Below, piece after piece: positions 43,450-53,012 of a DNA stretch of 64,000 bases. Position numbers and translations under genes: made by a program. This DNA comes from Acidovorax sp. SUPP3334 (GTDB lineage Bacteria > Pseudomonadota > Gammaproteobacteria > Burkholderiales > Burkholderiaceae_C): positions 1 through 64,000 of the forward strand of contig NZ_BQXQ01000028.1 in NCBI RefSeq assembly GCF_030159055.1, written 5' to 3'. Below the pieces are notes generated by a model that was not told the DNA's origin, searched no databases, and saw only the letters and a program-made list of their open reading frames with translations. Positions within the stretch are counted from its first letter, which is position 1. Each line of letters opens with the position of its first letter.

Positions 43450-43979
43450 TGGCGGCCAGCACGGTGCCCGGCGCGAACATGCAGGCAACGCCCCAGACAG
43501 CGCCCCCGGTAGCGGCACAGGCAGCGCCCCCGGCGGCGGCAGCGTCGCGGTTCGAATGGCCGCTGCGCATCTATTGGGAAGACACCGATGCGGGCGGCAT
43601 CGTGTTCTATGCCAACTACCTCAAGTTCTTCGAGCGCGCCCGCACCGAGTGGCTGCGCTCGCTCGGCCTGGGCCAGCACCATCTGCGGGAACTCACGGGC
43701 GGCATGTTTGTCGTAACGGACGCGCGGCTGCGCTACCTGAGCCCGGCGCGCCTCGACGATGAACTGATTGTTACGGCCTCTTTGCAAGAGCATGGCCGCG
43801 CATCCCTGACAATACGCCAGCAAGCGCTCCTGAAACCAGAGCAAATGTCCCAACCCCAGTCCTTGCCCATCCAGCCCGTGCTACTGTGTGAAGGCACCAT
43901 CCGCATCGGATGGGTCGATGCCGCCACCCTGCGTCCCGCACGCATCCCGGGCACCCTTCTGGAACAACTCTCATCATGA
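43446..43979 (+). CDS. ybgC: Tol-Pal-associated acyl-CoA thioesterase YbgC
   Basis: A 177-residue hot-dog-fold thioesterase. After a Pro/Ala-rich N-terminal extension (about residues 1-35), the family core reads RIYWEDTDAGGIVFYANYLK with the catalytic Asp, then FFERARTEWLRSLG, DARLRYLSPARLDDELIV and LCEGTIRIGWVD. In other bacteria it accompanies tolQRA and may act in phospholipid metabolism at the envelope. It overlaps the aminotransferase before it and tolQ after it by 4 bases each. Confidence 0.92.
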   Translation: MMAASTVPGANMQATPQTAPPVAAQAAPPAAAASRFEWPLRIYWEDTDAGGIVFYANYLKFFERARTEWLRSLGLGQHHLRELTGGMFVVTDARLRYLSPARLDDELIVTASLQEHGRASLTIRQQALLKPEQMSQPQSLPIQPVLLCEGTIRIGWVDAATLRPARIPGTLLEQLSS

Positions 43980-44680
43980 ATTCCCAAGACATGTCCATCC
44001 TCACTTTGGTGCTCAACGCCAGCTGGGTGGTGCAACTCGTCATGCTGCTGCTGATCGGCGTGTCGGTGGCCAGCTGGGCCGCGATCTTCCGCAAGCTTTT
44101 CGCGTTGAAGCGCGTGAAGTCGCTCAACGAAGACTTCGAACGCGAGTTCTGGTCGGGCACCAGCCTGAACGACCTGTACGCCAGCGCCGCCCAGAATGCC
44201 AAGAACGCCGGCCCCATGGAACGCATCTTCGCCAGCGGCATGCGTGAATACCAAAAGCTGCGCGAGCGGCGCATCACCGATGCCGGAACGCTGCTCGATG
44301 GCGCCCGCCGGGCCATGCGCGCCAGCTTCCAGCGCGAGATGGACGTGATCGAATCCAGCCTGTCGTTCCTGGCCTCGGTCGGCTCCGTCTCTCCGTACGT
44401 GGGCCTGTTCGGCACGGTGTGGGGGATCATGCATGCGTTCACGGGTTTCGCCGGCATGGAACAGGTGACGCTGGCCACGGTGGCCCCCGGCATCGCCGAA
44501 GCGCTGGTGGCCACGGCCATCGGCCTGTTTTCCGCCATTCCGGCCGTGATCGCCTACAACCGCTTCGCACGCGACATCGACCGCGTGGCCATCCATCAGG
44601 AGACTTTCATCGAAGAGTTCTCCAACATCCTGCAGCGCAACCTGGGCGCCCAGCCCACGTCGTCCGCCTCGGGCCACTGA
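43976..44680 (+). CDS. tolQ: Tol-Pal proton channel subunit TolQ
   Basis: A 234-residue MotA/ExbB-type inner-membrane protein that, with TolR, uses the proton-motive force to drive TolA. Membrane segments are at about residues 17-38 (WVVQLVMLLLIGVSVASWAA), 135-160 (SVSPYVGLFGTVWGIMHAF) and 170-195 (APGIAEALVATAIGLFSAIP). The conserved GTVWGI and the AEALVATAIGL proton-path residues are present. ATG overlaps the ybgC stop. Confidence 0.96.
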   Translation: MNSQDMSILTLVLNASWVVQLVMLLLIGVSVASWAAIFRKLFALKRVKSLNEDFEREFWSGTSLNDLYASAAQNAKNAGPMERIFASGMREYQKLRERRITDAGTLLDGARRAMRASFQREMDVIESSLSFLASVGSVSPYVGLFGTVWGIMHAFTGFAGMEQVTLATVAPGIAEALVATAIGLFSAIPAVIAYNRFARDIDRVAIHQETFIEEFSNILQRNLGAQPTSSASGH

Positions 44681-44700
44681 GCAGCACAGGAGAGAGCAGC

Positions 44701-45126
<426 letters not shown>

Positions 45127-45190
45127 GCCGCACCACCGCCTTTCGCTGCAGCACTTCGCCGCCGCTCCGTTTTCGCCTTTTTCCGATCGC

Positions 45191-46192
45191 ATGCACGCCT
45201 CCAACGACCGCGACCAGTTCGCCCCCACCCGTCCGCCCGGGCGCCTGCGCGCCGTCGCGCTGGCCGTGCTCGTGCATGCGGCGCTGCTGGGCGCCCTCAC
45301 CTGGGGGGTGAACTGGAAGACCAGCGCGGACATGCCTGCCGTGGAAGCGGAGATCTGGGATCGGGTGCCGCAGCAAGCCGCACCCCGCGACGTGCCACCG
45401 CCCCCCGTTCCGCAGCCCGACCCTACGCCCGCGCCTCCGCCTCCGCCTCCTGCACCGGCGCCCCCACCGCCACCTCCGCCTCCTCCGAAGGCGGAGCCCG
45501 ACACGCGCGAGGCCGACATCGCCCTCGAACGCGAGAAAAAGCGGCTGGAGCAGGAAAAGAAAGAACGCCAGCAGCAGGCCGAGCGGGAAAAGCGCGAGCG
45601 CGAGCGCAAGGAACAGCTCGAAGAAGAGAAAAAGGAACGCCTGCAAAAGGAAAAAGAAAAGGAACAGCGCGAGAAGGCAGACAAGGCAGAACGCGAGAAG
45701 GCCGAGAAAGAGCGCCGCGAAAAGCAGGCCGAGCAGGATCGCCAGGAACAGCAGAAGAAACAGGCCGAGGACAAGAAGAAGGCCGAAGAGAAACGCAAGG
45801 CCGAGGCCGCGCAGGCCAAGCAGGCCGAGGCGCAGCGCCAGGAAAACCTGCGCCGCATGCAGGGCCTGGCTGGCGCCACGGGCGGCGAAACGGCCACGGG
45901 CACCGCCCAGCGCAGCGCCGGCCCGTCGGGCAGTTACGGCGGCAAGGTGGCCGCGAAGGTCCGCCCCAACATCGTGTACCCGGACGCCCTCTCGGACAAC
46001 CCGCGCACCGAAGTGGAAGTGCGTGCGTCCCCTGACGGCACCATCGTGGGCACGCGCGTGACCAAGTCGAGCGGCAACAAGGCCTGGGACGAAGCGGTGG
46101 TCCGCGCCCTTCAAAAGACCGAAACCCTGCCGCGTGACGTGGACGGCAGGGTTCCGTCATCGCTGGTCATCGGGTTCCGTCCACAGGATTGA
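45191..46192 (+). CDS. tolA: Tol-Pal bridge protein TolA
   Basis: A 333-residue protein that spans the periplasm between TolQR and Pal. It has a membrane helix (LRAVALAVLVHAALLGALTW, about residues 17-36) and a long Pro run (about 70-100). A Lys/Glu/Arg/Gln helical domain (about 110-220, many EKERREK-type repeats) precedes the C-terminal D3 domain (about 245-333, VRPNIVYPDALSDNPRTEVE to LVIGFRPQD), which carries TonB-like features. tolB does not follow; tolB, pal and cpoB lie 12 kb away on the other strand. Confidence 0.95.
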   Translation: MHASNDRDQFAPTRPPGRLRAVALAVLVHAALLGALTWGVNWKTSADMPAVEAEIWDRVPQQAAPRDVPPPPVPQPDPTPAPPPPPPAPAPPPPPPPPPKAEPDTREADIALEREKKRLEQEKKERQQQAEREKRERERKEQLEEEKKERLQKEKEKEQREKADKAEREKAEKERREKQAEQDRQEQQKKQAEDKKKAEEKRKAEAAQAKQAEAQRQENLRRMQGLAGATGGETATGTAQRSAGPSGSYGGKVAAKVRPNIVYPDALSDNPRTEVEVRASPDGTIVGTRVTKSSGNKAWDEAVVRALQKTETLPRDVDGRVPSSLVIGFRPQD

Positions 46193-46291
46193 GACCGGTC
46201 AACGCTGGACGGGCTGCTTGGGGCCTCGCGCCGTTGGCTGCCTGGCCGGGCAGCGAATCCGCTATAAAAAAAGAAGCTGCCAGCGCAATAA

Positions 46292-46327
46292 AGAAAAGGG
46301 TTTCAGGCCCTTTACTGCCTGAAACCC
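46292..46327 (-). terminator. Hairpin terminator downstream of the MFS gene
   Basis: A perfect 10-bp stem (GGGTTTCAGG at 46298-46307 and CCTGAAACCC at 46318-46327). On the minus strand it is followed by TTTTCTTT, so it fits the MFS gene that ends at 46441. It is also 106 bases after tolA, but lacks a clean T-run in that direction. Confidence 0.6.
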
Positions 46328-46347
46328 ATGTTCTTCTATGGCATATC

Positions 46348-46364
46348 GCTATTGATTAAATAGC
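46348..46364. repeat. AT-rich palindromic repeat
   Basis: GCTATTGATTAAATAGC belongs to the GCTAT...ATAGC family seen at 2467, 12901, 14104 and 37573. A half-copy starting GCTATAAAAAAAG lies at 46261-46273, so the tolA-MFS gap (46193-46440) holds one or two such elements plus the terminator and no gene. Confidence 0.5.
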
Positions 46365-46440
46365 AGCCCGACTCACAGCAGTGGCAAGGCGGTCGCAGCA
46401 CGCCAGCATGATGCCGCCCCGCTGCGAGCCGGCCCGTCGA

Positions 46441-47778
46441 TCAGTCCCGCCGCTCGATCATGCGGTTGACGCTCAGAGCACCCAGCGTGCAGGCCGCGGC
46501 CGACAGCAGGTACAGGCTCACCGCGAACAGCCCGAAGTGCGCCGACAAGCCCAGTGCGACCAGGGGCGCGAAGGCGGCACCCACCAGCCATGCCAGATCG
46601 GCGGTGAAGGCGGCGCCCGTGTAGCGGTACTTGGAGGCGAAGTTGGCCGTCACGGCGCCGGCCGCCTGACCGTAAGACAGGCCCAGCAGCACGAACCCGA
46701 TCAGGATGAAGGCATCCAGCGCCACGGCGCCGCCGCCGATCAGCGTGGGCGCGAAGCCGCTGTACACCGCGATCATCACGGCCAGCACGCCCAGCGTGGT
46801 GCGGCGGCCCAGCCGGTCGGCGATCAGGCCCGAGGCGATCATGCTGCCGATGGCCAGTACGCCGCCGATGAGCTGCACGAACAGCACGTCGTTGATCGGC
46901 TGCTCGGGATACAGCGCCGCCCAGGACAGCGGGAACACCGTCACCAGGTGGAACAGCGCATAGCTGGCCAGCGCCGCGAAACCGCCGATGAACACGTTGT
47001 AGCCCTGCGTGCGCACCATTTCGCCGATGGGCGTGGGCTCCAGTTCACGCTCCTCCAGGAGCTTGGTGTACTCGTCGGTCACCACCAGCCGCAGACGGGC
47101 GAACAGGGCCACCACGTTGATGGCGAAGGCCACGTAGAACGGATAGCGCCAGCCCCACGAAATGAAGTCCTCCGCCGACAGGCTGGCGTGCAGGAACAGG
47201 AACAGGGCGCTGGCGATGATGAAGCCGGTCGGCGCGCCCAGCTGGCCCAGCATGGCGTACCAGCCGCGGCGGCTGGCCGGCGCATTCAGCGCCAGGAGCG
47301 AAGGCAACCCATCCCAGGACCCGCCCATGGCGACGCCCTGCAAAATGCGAAAGAGCGCCAGCAGCACGATCGCATACGCGCCCAGGCTTTCATACCCGGG
47401 CAGAAAGGCCATGCCGGCCGTGGAAAAGCCCAGCAGGAACAAGGCAGCCGTCAGCTTGGTGCCGCGGCCCCAGCGGCGCTGCATGGCCATGAACAGCGCG
47501 GTGCCGAAAGGCCGGGCCACGAAGGCCAATGAAAAGACCGCGAAAGCGTAGAGGGTTCCCTGCAGCCGATCGACGAACGGGAAGAATACGGTGGGAAAGA
47601 CGAGCACCGAGGCGATGCCATAGACGAAGAAGTCGAAATATTCGGAAGCGCGGCCGATCACCACGCCGATCGCTATCTCCTCGGGAGCGATGGGGGAGTG
47701 TCCGTTCTGGACGGGCCGGGAGTCTTCTTCCGTGGCGCGCGATGAGGATCCGGGGTAATGCTGTGTCAATGTGGTCAT
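46441..47778 (-). CDS. MFS transporter, metabolite:H+ symporter type
   Basis: A 445-residue membrane transporter with about 12 hydrophobic segments. Seen are EIAIGVVIGRASEYFDFFVY (helix 1, typical of the MHS/ShiA-like group), FVARPFGTALFMAMQRRWGR, LRRILQG-type FRILQGVAMGGSWDGLPSLL in helix 4-5, and the repeat motif GLIADRLGRRTTLG in the second half. The ATG at 47778 (MTTLTQHYPGSSSRATEED) begins a polar N-terminus. A proton-coupled uptake of an organic acid or amino-acid derivative is likely; the substrate is unknown. It is divergent from the cyo operon. Confidence 0.9.
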   Translation of the reverse strand: MTTLTQHYPGSSSRATEEDSRPVQNGHSPIAPEEIAIGVVIGRASEYFDFFVYGIASVLVFPTVFFPFVDRLQGTLYAFAVFSLAFVARPFGTALFMAMQRRWGRGTKLTAALFLLGFSTAGMAFLPGYESLGAYAIVLLALFRILQGVAMGGSWDGLPSLLALNAPASRRGWYAMLGQLGAPTGFIIASALFLFLHASLSAEDFISWGWRYPFYVAFAINVVALFARLRLVVTDEYTKLLEERELEPTPIGEMVRTQGYNVFIGGFAALASYALFHLVTVFPLSWAALYPEQPINDVLFVQLIGGVLAIGSMIASGLIADRLGRRTTLGVLAVMIAVYSGFAPTLIGGGAVALDAFILIGFVLLGLSYGQAAGAVTANFASKYRYTGAAFTADLAWLVGAAFAPLVALGLSAHFGLFAVSLYLLSAAACTLGALSVNRMIERRD

Positions 47779-47955
47779 CGGCGTGCTCCTTTTGAATGCA
47801 CCAGCAGTTTTTGCTTTGGCGGGCCAACGAACCTGTCGCGGGCTGCCGCAACCCACTGTAGGACAAAACGTCCCATTCCCACCACACTGGTTTTCACGTA
47901 GATTCGATGGCTTCCCGTGGCCATTTCGTGCCGCCTTCCACCTTTCTTGCCCGGT

Positions 47956-49035
47956 ATGCCCTCCATTCACCGACTTCGCGGACTGCTCGCGGTTCCCGCG
48001 GCCGCGCTTTTAGCCGGCTGCAATGCCGTCGTGCTCAGCCCCTCCGGCGATATCGCCGCGCAGCAGCGCGACCTGATCATCGTCTCGACCATCCTGATGC
48101 TGCTGATCATCGTTCCGGTGATCTTCCTGACCTTCCTGTTCGCATGGCGCTATCGCCAGGCCAACACCGAGGCCGAGTACAAGCCGGACTGGGACCATTC
48201 CACGGGCCTGGAGCTCATCATCTGGTCGGCGCCGCTGGCGATCATCATCGCCCTGGGCGCCATCACCTGGGTCAGCACCCACAAGCTGGACCCCTACCGG
48301 CCACTGGACCGCATCAGCGAAGGCCGCGCCGTGCCGGAAGGCACCAAGCCGCTGGTCATCGAGGTCGTGGCACTCGACTGGAAATGGCTGTTCCTCTATC
48401 CCGAGCAAGGCATCGCCACGGTGAACGAGATCGCCGCACCGATCGACCGCCCCATCCAGTTCAAGATCACCTCCTCGACGGTCATGAACTCGTTCTACAT
48501 CCCGGCCCTGGCGGGCCAGATCTACGCCATGCCGGGCATGGAAACCAAGCTGCACGCGGTGATCAATGCGCCCGGCAACTTCGAAGGCTTTTCCGCCAAC
48601 TACAGCGGCGCGGGCTTCTCGGGCATGCGCTTTCGCTTCCACGGCGTCGACCAAACAGGCTTCGACCAGTGGGTGAAGCAGGCCAAGGACGCCGGCGGCG
48701 AACTCGGCCGCGACGGCTACCTGCAACTGGAAAAGCCCAGTGAACGCGACTCCGTGCGCCGCTGGGCCACGGTGGCCCCCGGCCTGTATGACGCCATCCT
48801 GAACCGGTGCGTGGAAGCCAACCGCATGTGCATGAAGGACATGATGGCCATCGACGCCAACGGCGGCCTGGGCAAGCCCGGTTCGTTCAACGTGGCCTCC
48901 CTGGACGACGCGACCCGCTCGCGCCTGGGCCTCGCCGACACGCCCTCGCGCAGCTACGTGGGCGCCATGTGCACCGTCACCAACCCCGAGGGCGCCGTGC
49001 AGGCCTCCCCGGCCCCTGCCACGCAGCCGATCTAA
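47956..49035 (+). CDS. cyoA: Cytochrome bo3 quinol oxidase subunit II
   Basis: A 359-residue lipoprotein subunit: signal sequence and lipobox LLAGC (near residue 22), two membrane helices (about 40-62 LIIVSTILMLLIIVPVIFLT and 85-105 LELIIWSAPLAIIIALGAIT) and the periplasmic cupredoxin domain beginning EVVALDWKWLFLYPEQGIAT. The CuA ligands of cytochrome c oxidases are absent, as expected for a quinol oxidase. The ATG at 47956 (MPSIHRLRG) gives the correct signal peptide. First gene of cyoABCD. Confidence 0.95.
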   Translation: MPSIHRLRGLLAVPAAALLAGCNAVVLSPSGDIAAQQRDLIIVSTILMLLIIVPVIFLTFLFAWRYRQANTEAEYKPDWDHSTGLELIIWSAPLAIIIALGAITWVSTHKLDPYRPLDRISEGRAVPEGTKPLVIEVVALDWKWLFLYPEQGIATVNEIAAPIDRPIQFKITSSTVMNSFYIPALAGQIYAMPGMETKLHAVINAPGNFEGFSANYSGAGFSGMRFRFHGVDQTGFDQWVKQAKDAGGELGRDGYLQLEKPSERDSVRRWATVAPGLYDAILNRCVEANRMCMKDMMAIDANGGLGKPGSFNVASLDDATRSRLGLADTPSRSYVGAMCTVTNPEGAVQASPAPATQPI

Positions 49036-49086
49036 GCGGCGCGTCCAGACACTTACTTTTAACGCGCCAACGGCACGCGACCTCCG

Positions 49087-51090
49087 ATGTCCGATCCTAC
49101 AGACCTCACCCGACTCATCTTTGGCCGCCTCTCCTGGGAGGCCATACCCCTGCACGAACCGATCCTGATCGCGACGTTCGCCGCCGTCATCCTCGGTGGC
49201 ACCGCCGTGCTCGGTGCCCTGACCTATTTCAAGCTATGGGGCTACCTGTGGCGAGAGTGGTTCACCAGCATCGACCACAAGAAGATCGGCATCATGTACA
49301 TCATCCTCGGGCTGGTGATGCTGATGCGCGGCTTCGCCGACGCGATCATGATGCGGATGCAGCAGGCCATCGCCTTCGGCGACAACCCCGGCTTCCTGCC
49401 GCCGAACCACTACGACCAGGTCTTCACGGCGCACGGCGTGATCATGATCTTCTTCGTGGCGATGCCGCTGGTCACGGGCCTGATGAACTACGTGGTGCCG
49501 CTGCAGATCGGCGCGCGCGACGTGGCCTTCCCGTTCCTCAACAACTTCAGCTTCTGGATGACCACCAGCGGCGCGGTGCTGGTGATGGCCTCGCTGTTCG
49601 TGGGCGAATTCGCCAAGACCGGCTGGCTGGCGTATCCGCCGCTCTCGGGCATCCTGCACAGTCCGGACGTGGGGGTGGATTACTACATCTGGTCCCTGCA
49701 GATCGCCGGGGTGGGCACGCTGCTTTCCGGGGTCAACCTGCTGGTGACCATCGTGAAGATGCGCGCGCCTGGCATGAGCCTCATGAAGATGCCCGTGTTC
49801 ACCTGGACGTCGCTGTGCACCAACGTGCTGATCGTCGCCGCCTTCCCGGTGCTGACGGCCGTGCTCGCCCTGCTGTCGCTGGACCGCTACGCCGGTTTCA
49901 ACTTCTTCACGAACGACTTCGGCGGCAACTCGATGATGTACGTGAACCTGATCTGGATCTGGGGCCACCCTGAGGTCTACATCCTGATCCTGCCGCTGTT
50001 CGGCGTGTTCTCGGAAGTCGTCTCCACCTTCAGCCGCAAGAAGCTGTTCGGCTACGCCTCCATGGTGTACGCCACGGTGGTGATCACGATCCTGTCGTAC
50101 CTCGTGTGGCTGCACCACTTCTTCACCATGGGCTCCGGCGCCAGCGTGAACTCGTTCTTCGGCATCACGACCATGATCATCTCGATCCCGACCGGGGCGA
50201 AGATCTTCAACTGGCTGTTCACCATGTACAAGGGGCGCATCCAATTCGAAGTGCCCATGCTGTGGACCATCGGCTTCATGGTGACCTTCGCCATCGGCGG
50301 AATGACCGGCGTGCTGCTGGCCGTGCCACCGGCCGACTTCGTGCTGCACAACAGCCTGTTCCTGATCGCCCACTTCCACAACGTGATCATCGGCGGCGTG
50401 GTGTTCGGACTGTTCGCCGGCATCAACTACTGGTATCCCAAGGCCTTCGGCTACAAGCTCGACCCCTTCTGGGGCAAGTGCTCGTTCTGGTTCTGGCTGA
50501 TCGGCTTCTGGATGGCCTTCATGCCGCTGTACGTGCTCGGCCTGATGGGCGTCACCCGCCGCATGAGCCACTTCGAGGACGCCTCGCTGCAGATCTGGTT
50601 CCAGATCGCCGCGTTCGGCGCGGTGCTGATCGCCCTGGGCATCGGCAGCTTCCTGATCCAGCTGGTGGTCAGCTGGCGCAACCGCGAAGCCCTGCGCGAC
50701 ACGACCGGCGACCCATGGGGTGGCCGCACGCTGGAATGGTCCACGTCTTCGCCGCCACCCGCCTACAACTTCGCGTTCACGCCGCAAGTGCATGACAACG
50801 ATGCCTGGCACGACATGAAGCAGCGCGGCTACGAGCGTCCCCTGAGCGGCTTCATCCCGGTGCACATGCCCAAGAACACGGCCGCTGGCGTGGTCATCGC
50901 CGGCATCTGCACGGTGCTGGGCTTCGCGCTGATCTGGCACATGTGGCTGCTGGCAGGCGTGTCGTTTGCCGCACTGCTGGTCGTGAGCATCGCCCACACC
51001 TTCAACTACCAACGCGACTACTACATCGATGCGGACACCGTTGCCCGCACCGAAGCCGATCGCACCCGTCTCCTGGCCAGCCATGTCTGA
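49087..51090 (+). CDS. cyoB: Cytochrome bo3 quinol oxidase subunit I
   Basis: A 667-residue haem-copper oxidase catalytic subunit with about 15 membrane helices. The His ligands for the low-spin haem and the active site are in [14 protein letters not shown] (about residue 118), [15 protein letters not shown] (about 293, CuB and the cross-linked Tyr), HHFFTMGS, and [16 protein letters not shown] (about 430). This generates proton-motive force by oxidising ubiquinol. It lies 51 bases after cyoA and overlaps cyoC by 8 bases. Confidence 0.97.
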   Translation: MSDPTDLTRLIFGRLSWEAIPLHEPILIATFAAVILGGTAVLGALTYFKLWGYLWREWFTSIDHKKIGIMYIILGLVMLMRGFADAIMMRMQQAIAFGDNPGFLPPNHYDQVFTAHGVIMIFFVAMPLVTGLMNYVVPLQIGARDVAFPFLNNFSFWMTTSGAVLVMASLFVGEFAKTGWLAYPPLSGILHSPDVGVDYYIWSLQIAGVGTLLSGVNLLVTIVKMRAPGMSLMKMPVFTWTSLCTNVLIVAAFPVLTAVLALLSLDRYAGFNFFTNDFGGNSMMYVNLIWIWGHPEVYILILPLFGVFSEVVSTFSRKKLFGYASMVYATVVITILSYLVWLHHFFTMGSGASVNSFFGITTMIISIPTGAKIFNWLFTMYKGRIQFEVPMLWTIGFMVTFAIGGMTGVLLAVPPADFVLHNSLFLIAHFHNVIIGGVVFGLFAGINYWYPKAFGYKLDPFWGKCSFWFWLIGFWMAFMPLYVLGLMGVTRRMSHFEDASLQIWFQIAAFGAVLIALGIGSFLIQLVVSWRNREALRDTTGDPWGGRTLEWSTSSPPPAYNFAFTPQVHDNDAWHDMKQRGYERPLSGFIPVHMPKNTAAGVVIAGICTVLGFALIWHMWLLAGVSFAALLVVSIAHTFNYQRDYYIDADTVARTEADRTRLLASHV

Positions 51091-51724
51091 TACCACCGCA
51101 CTCCACCACCCCGGCGCCGCGGGCGCCCCGGCCAAGCCGGTCTTCCACCTGACGGAAGAACACCACCCCCAGAACGGCACCCTGCTGGGCTTCTGGATCT
51201 ACCTGATGAGCGACTGCCTCATCTTCGCGTGCCTGTTCGCCGTCTACGGCGTTCTGGGCCGCAGCTACGCCGCCGGCCCCTCCGGCGCCGACCTGTTCGA
51301 CCTGCCGCTGGTGGCACTGAACACGTCCATGCTGCTGCTGTCGTCCATCACGTATGGCTTCGCCATGCTGGAAATGCAGAAGAAGAAGGTCAACAACACC
51401 ATGGTGTGGCTGGCCATCACCGGCCTGCTCGGCGCGGCCTTCATCGGCCTGGAACTGTACGAGTTCAACCACCTGATCCACGAAGGTGCCGGCCCGCAGC
51501 GCAGCGCATTCCTGTCGGCCTTCTTCGGCCTGGTGGGCACCCACGGGCTGCACGTGAGCTTCGGCATCATCTGGCTCGTCGTGCTGCTGTTCCAGCTCAA
51601 GAAGCACGGCCTCAATCCTGCCAACCGCCGCCGCCTGCTCTGCCTGTCCATGTTCTGGCATTTCTTGGACGTGGTCTGGATCGGCGTGTTCACCTTCGTC
51701 TACCTGATGGGAGTCCTGCCATGA
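51083..51724 (+). CDS. cyoC: Cytochrome bo3 quinol oxidase subunit III
   Basis: A 213-residue subunit III with five hydrophobic segments, such as [20 protein letters not shown] (about 33-52), [34 protein letters not shown] and [20 protein letters not shown]. The HGLHV and WHFLDVVWI motifs are diagnostic. The ATG at 51083 overlaps the cyoB stop. Confidence 0.95.
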   Translation: MSDTTALHHPGAAGAPAKPVFHLTEEHHPQNGTLLGFWIYLMSDCLIFACLFAVYGVLGRSYAAGPSGADLFDLPLVALNTSMLLLSSITYGFAMLEMQKKKVNNTMVWLAITGLLGAAFIGLELYEFNHLIHEGAGPQRSAFLSAFFGLVGTHGLHVSFGIIWLVVLLFQLKKHGLNPANRRRLLCLSMFWHFLDVVWIGVFTFVYLMGVLP

Positions 51725-52149
51725 GCACCCCCCACGATCACAAGAACCTCACCCATACGCACGACGGCCAGCACGGCCATGACGACCACCACGGCCATCA
51801 CGACGAAGAAGAGGGCGCGAGCCACGGCTCCATGCGCGATTACGTGATCGGGTTCGTCGCCTCGGTCATCCTGACCGCCATCCCGTTCTGGCTGGTCATG
51901 GGCAAGGTGTTCGACAAGTCGAGCACGACCGCCCTGGTCATCCTGGGCTTCGCCGCGGTGCAGATCGTGGTGCACATGGTGTACTTCCTGCACATGAACA
52001 CCAAATCCGAAGGCGGCTGGAACATGCTGGCGCTGGTCTTCACCGTGGTGCTCGTGGTCATCACGCTGGCCGGCTCGCTGTGGGTGATGTTCCACCTGAA
52101 CGCCAACATGATGCCCATGTCGATCCACGACATGAAGAACATGCCTTGA
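51721..52149 (+). CDS. cyoD: Cytochrome bo3 quinol oxidase subunit IV
   Basis: A 142-residue subunit with an unusually His-rich N-terminus (about residues 5-30, [20 protein letters not shown]). Three membrane helices follow ([60 protein letters not shown]). The His stretch may bind metal. It overlaps cyoC by 4 bases and the next gene by 4. Confidence 0.94.
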   Translation: MSTPHDHKNLTHTHDGQHGHDDHHGHHDEEEGASHGSMRDYVIGFVASVILTAIPFWLVMGKVFDKSSTTALVILGFAAVQIVVHMVYFLHMNTKSEGGWNMLALVFTVVLVVITLAGSLWVMFHLNANMMPMSIHDMKNMP

Positions 52150-53012
52150 CCTCTCCTGCCGGCAGCGGCGCTGCTTCTTCGGCCCCTGCCTCCGCGCCCA
52201 CCCCGGGCGTGGACCGGCCAGCCCCGCCCCGCTCCAGGGCGGCGCTGGCGGCGATGGGAGTGTGCGCGCTGCTGGTGTTCGCCACCCTGGTGGCACTGGG
52301 CAGCTGGCAAGTGGCACGCCGCGCCTGGAAACTGGATCTCATCGAGCGCGTGGAGCAACGCATCCACGCCGCTCCTGTCGCCCCCCCCTCTTTTGCCGAC
52401 TGGCAGCGAAGCCCCGATGCGGCGCGAGAATCCGAGTATCTGCACGTGCGCCTGAAAGGCACGTTCGACCACGCCAAGGAAGTGCTGGTGCAGGCCAACA
52501 CCACGATGGGCGCAGGTTTCTGGGTCGTCACACCGCTGCGGCAAGCCGATGGCACGGCCGTGCTGGTCAACCGGGGGTTCGTGCCGCCCGAGGCACGCGA
52601 CCCCGCGGCCCGCGGCGTGCCAGCACCCCAGGGGAACACCGAGGTGGTCGGCCTGCTGCGGCTGAGTGAACCCGGCGGCGGCTTCCTCAGGCACAACGAC
52701 CCCGCCGGCGACCGATGGTTCTCGCGCGACGTGCAGGCCATTGCCGCAGTGCGGGGGATTGCGCCGGTTGCGCCCTACTTCATCGATGCCGAGGCGGCTG
52801 TGCATTCCGCCGCCCAGCCCGTCGCCAATACATCTACCCAATGGCCAGCAGGCGGCTTGACGGTGGTGCGCTTTCCCAATAGCCACCTGGTCTACGCCAT
52901 CACCTGGTACACGCTGGCCTTGATGGTGGCCGCAGGCGCCTGGGTGGTGTGGCGCGACGACCAGAAGCGCCGCCGCCGAAGCGCGCCGCCCGCCGATGCC
53001 GCTCTCCACTGA
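52146..53012 (+). CDS. SURF1-family oxidase assembly protein
   Basis: A 288-residue protein with an N-terminal helix (AALAAMGVCALLVFATLVAL, about 33-55), then GSWQVARRAWKLDLIERVEQ, VRLKGTFDHAKEVLVQANTT, VNRGFVPPEARDP and a C-terminal helix (HLVYAITWYTLALMVAAGAW). SURF1 proteins help assemble haem-copper oxidases. The start is probably TTG at 52146, overlapping the cyoD stop; the first ATG inside the frame would cut off the positively charged N-region of the helix. The cyoE (haem O synthase) gene usual at this place is not present. Confidence 0.85.
   Translation: MTSPAGSGAASSAPASAPTPGVDRPAPPRSRAALAAMGVCALLVFATLVALGSWQVARRAWKLDLIERVEQRIHAAPVAPPSFADWQRSPDAARESEYLHVRLKGTFDHAKEVLVQANTTMGAGFWVVTPLRQADGTAVLVNRGFVPPEARDPAARGVPAPQGNTEVVGLLRLSEPGGGFLRHNDPAGDRWFSRDVQAIAAVRGIAPVAPYFIDAEAAVHSAAQPVANTSTQWPAGGLTVVRFPNSHLVYAITWYTLALMVAAGAWVVWRDDQKRRRRSAPPADAALH

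Noticed and set aside
46292-46327. Terminator of the tolQRA operon
   Set aside because: The T-rich tail lies on the minus-strand side, so it better fits the MFS gene; partial bidirectional action is possible.
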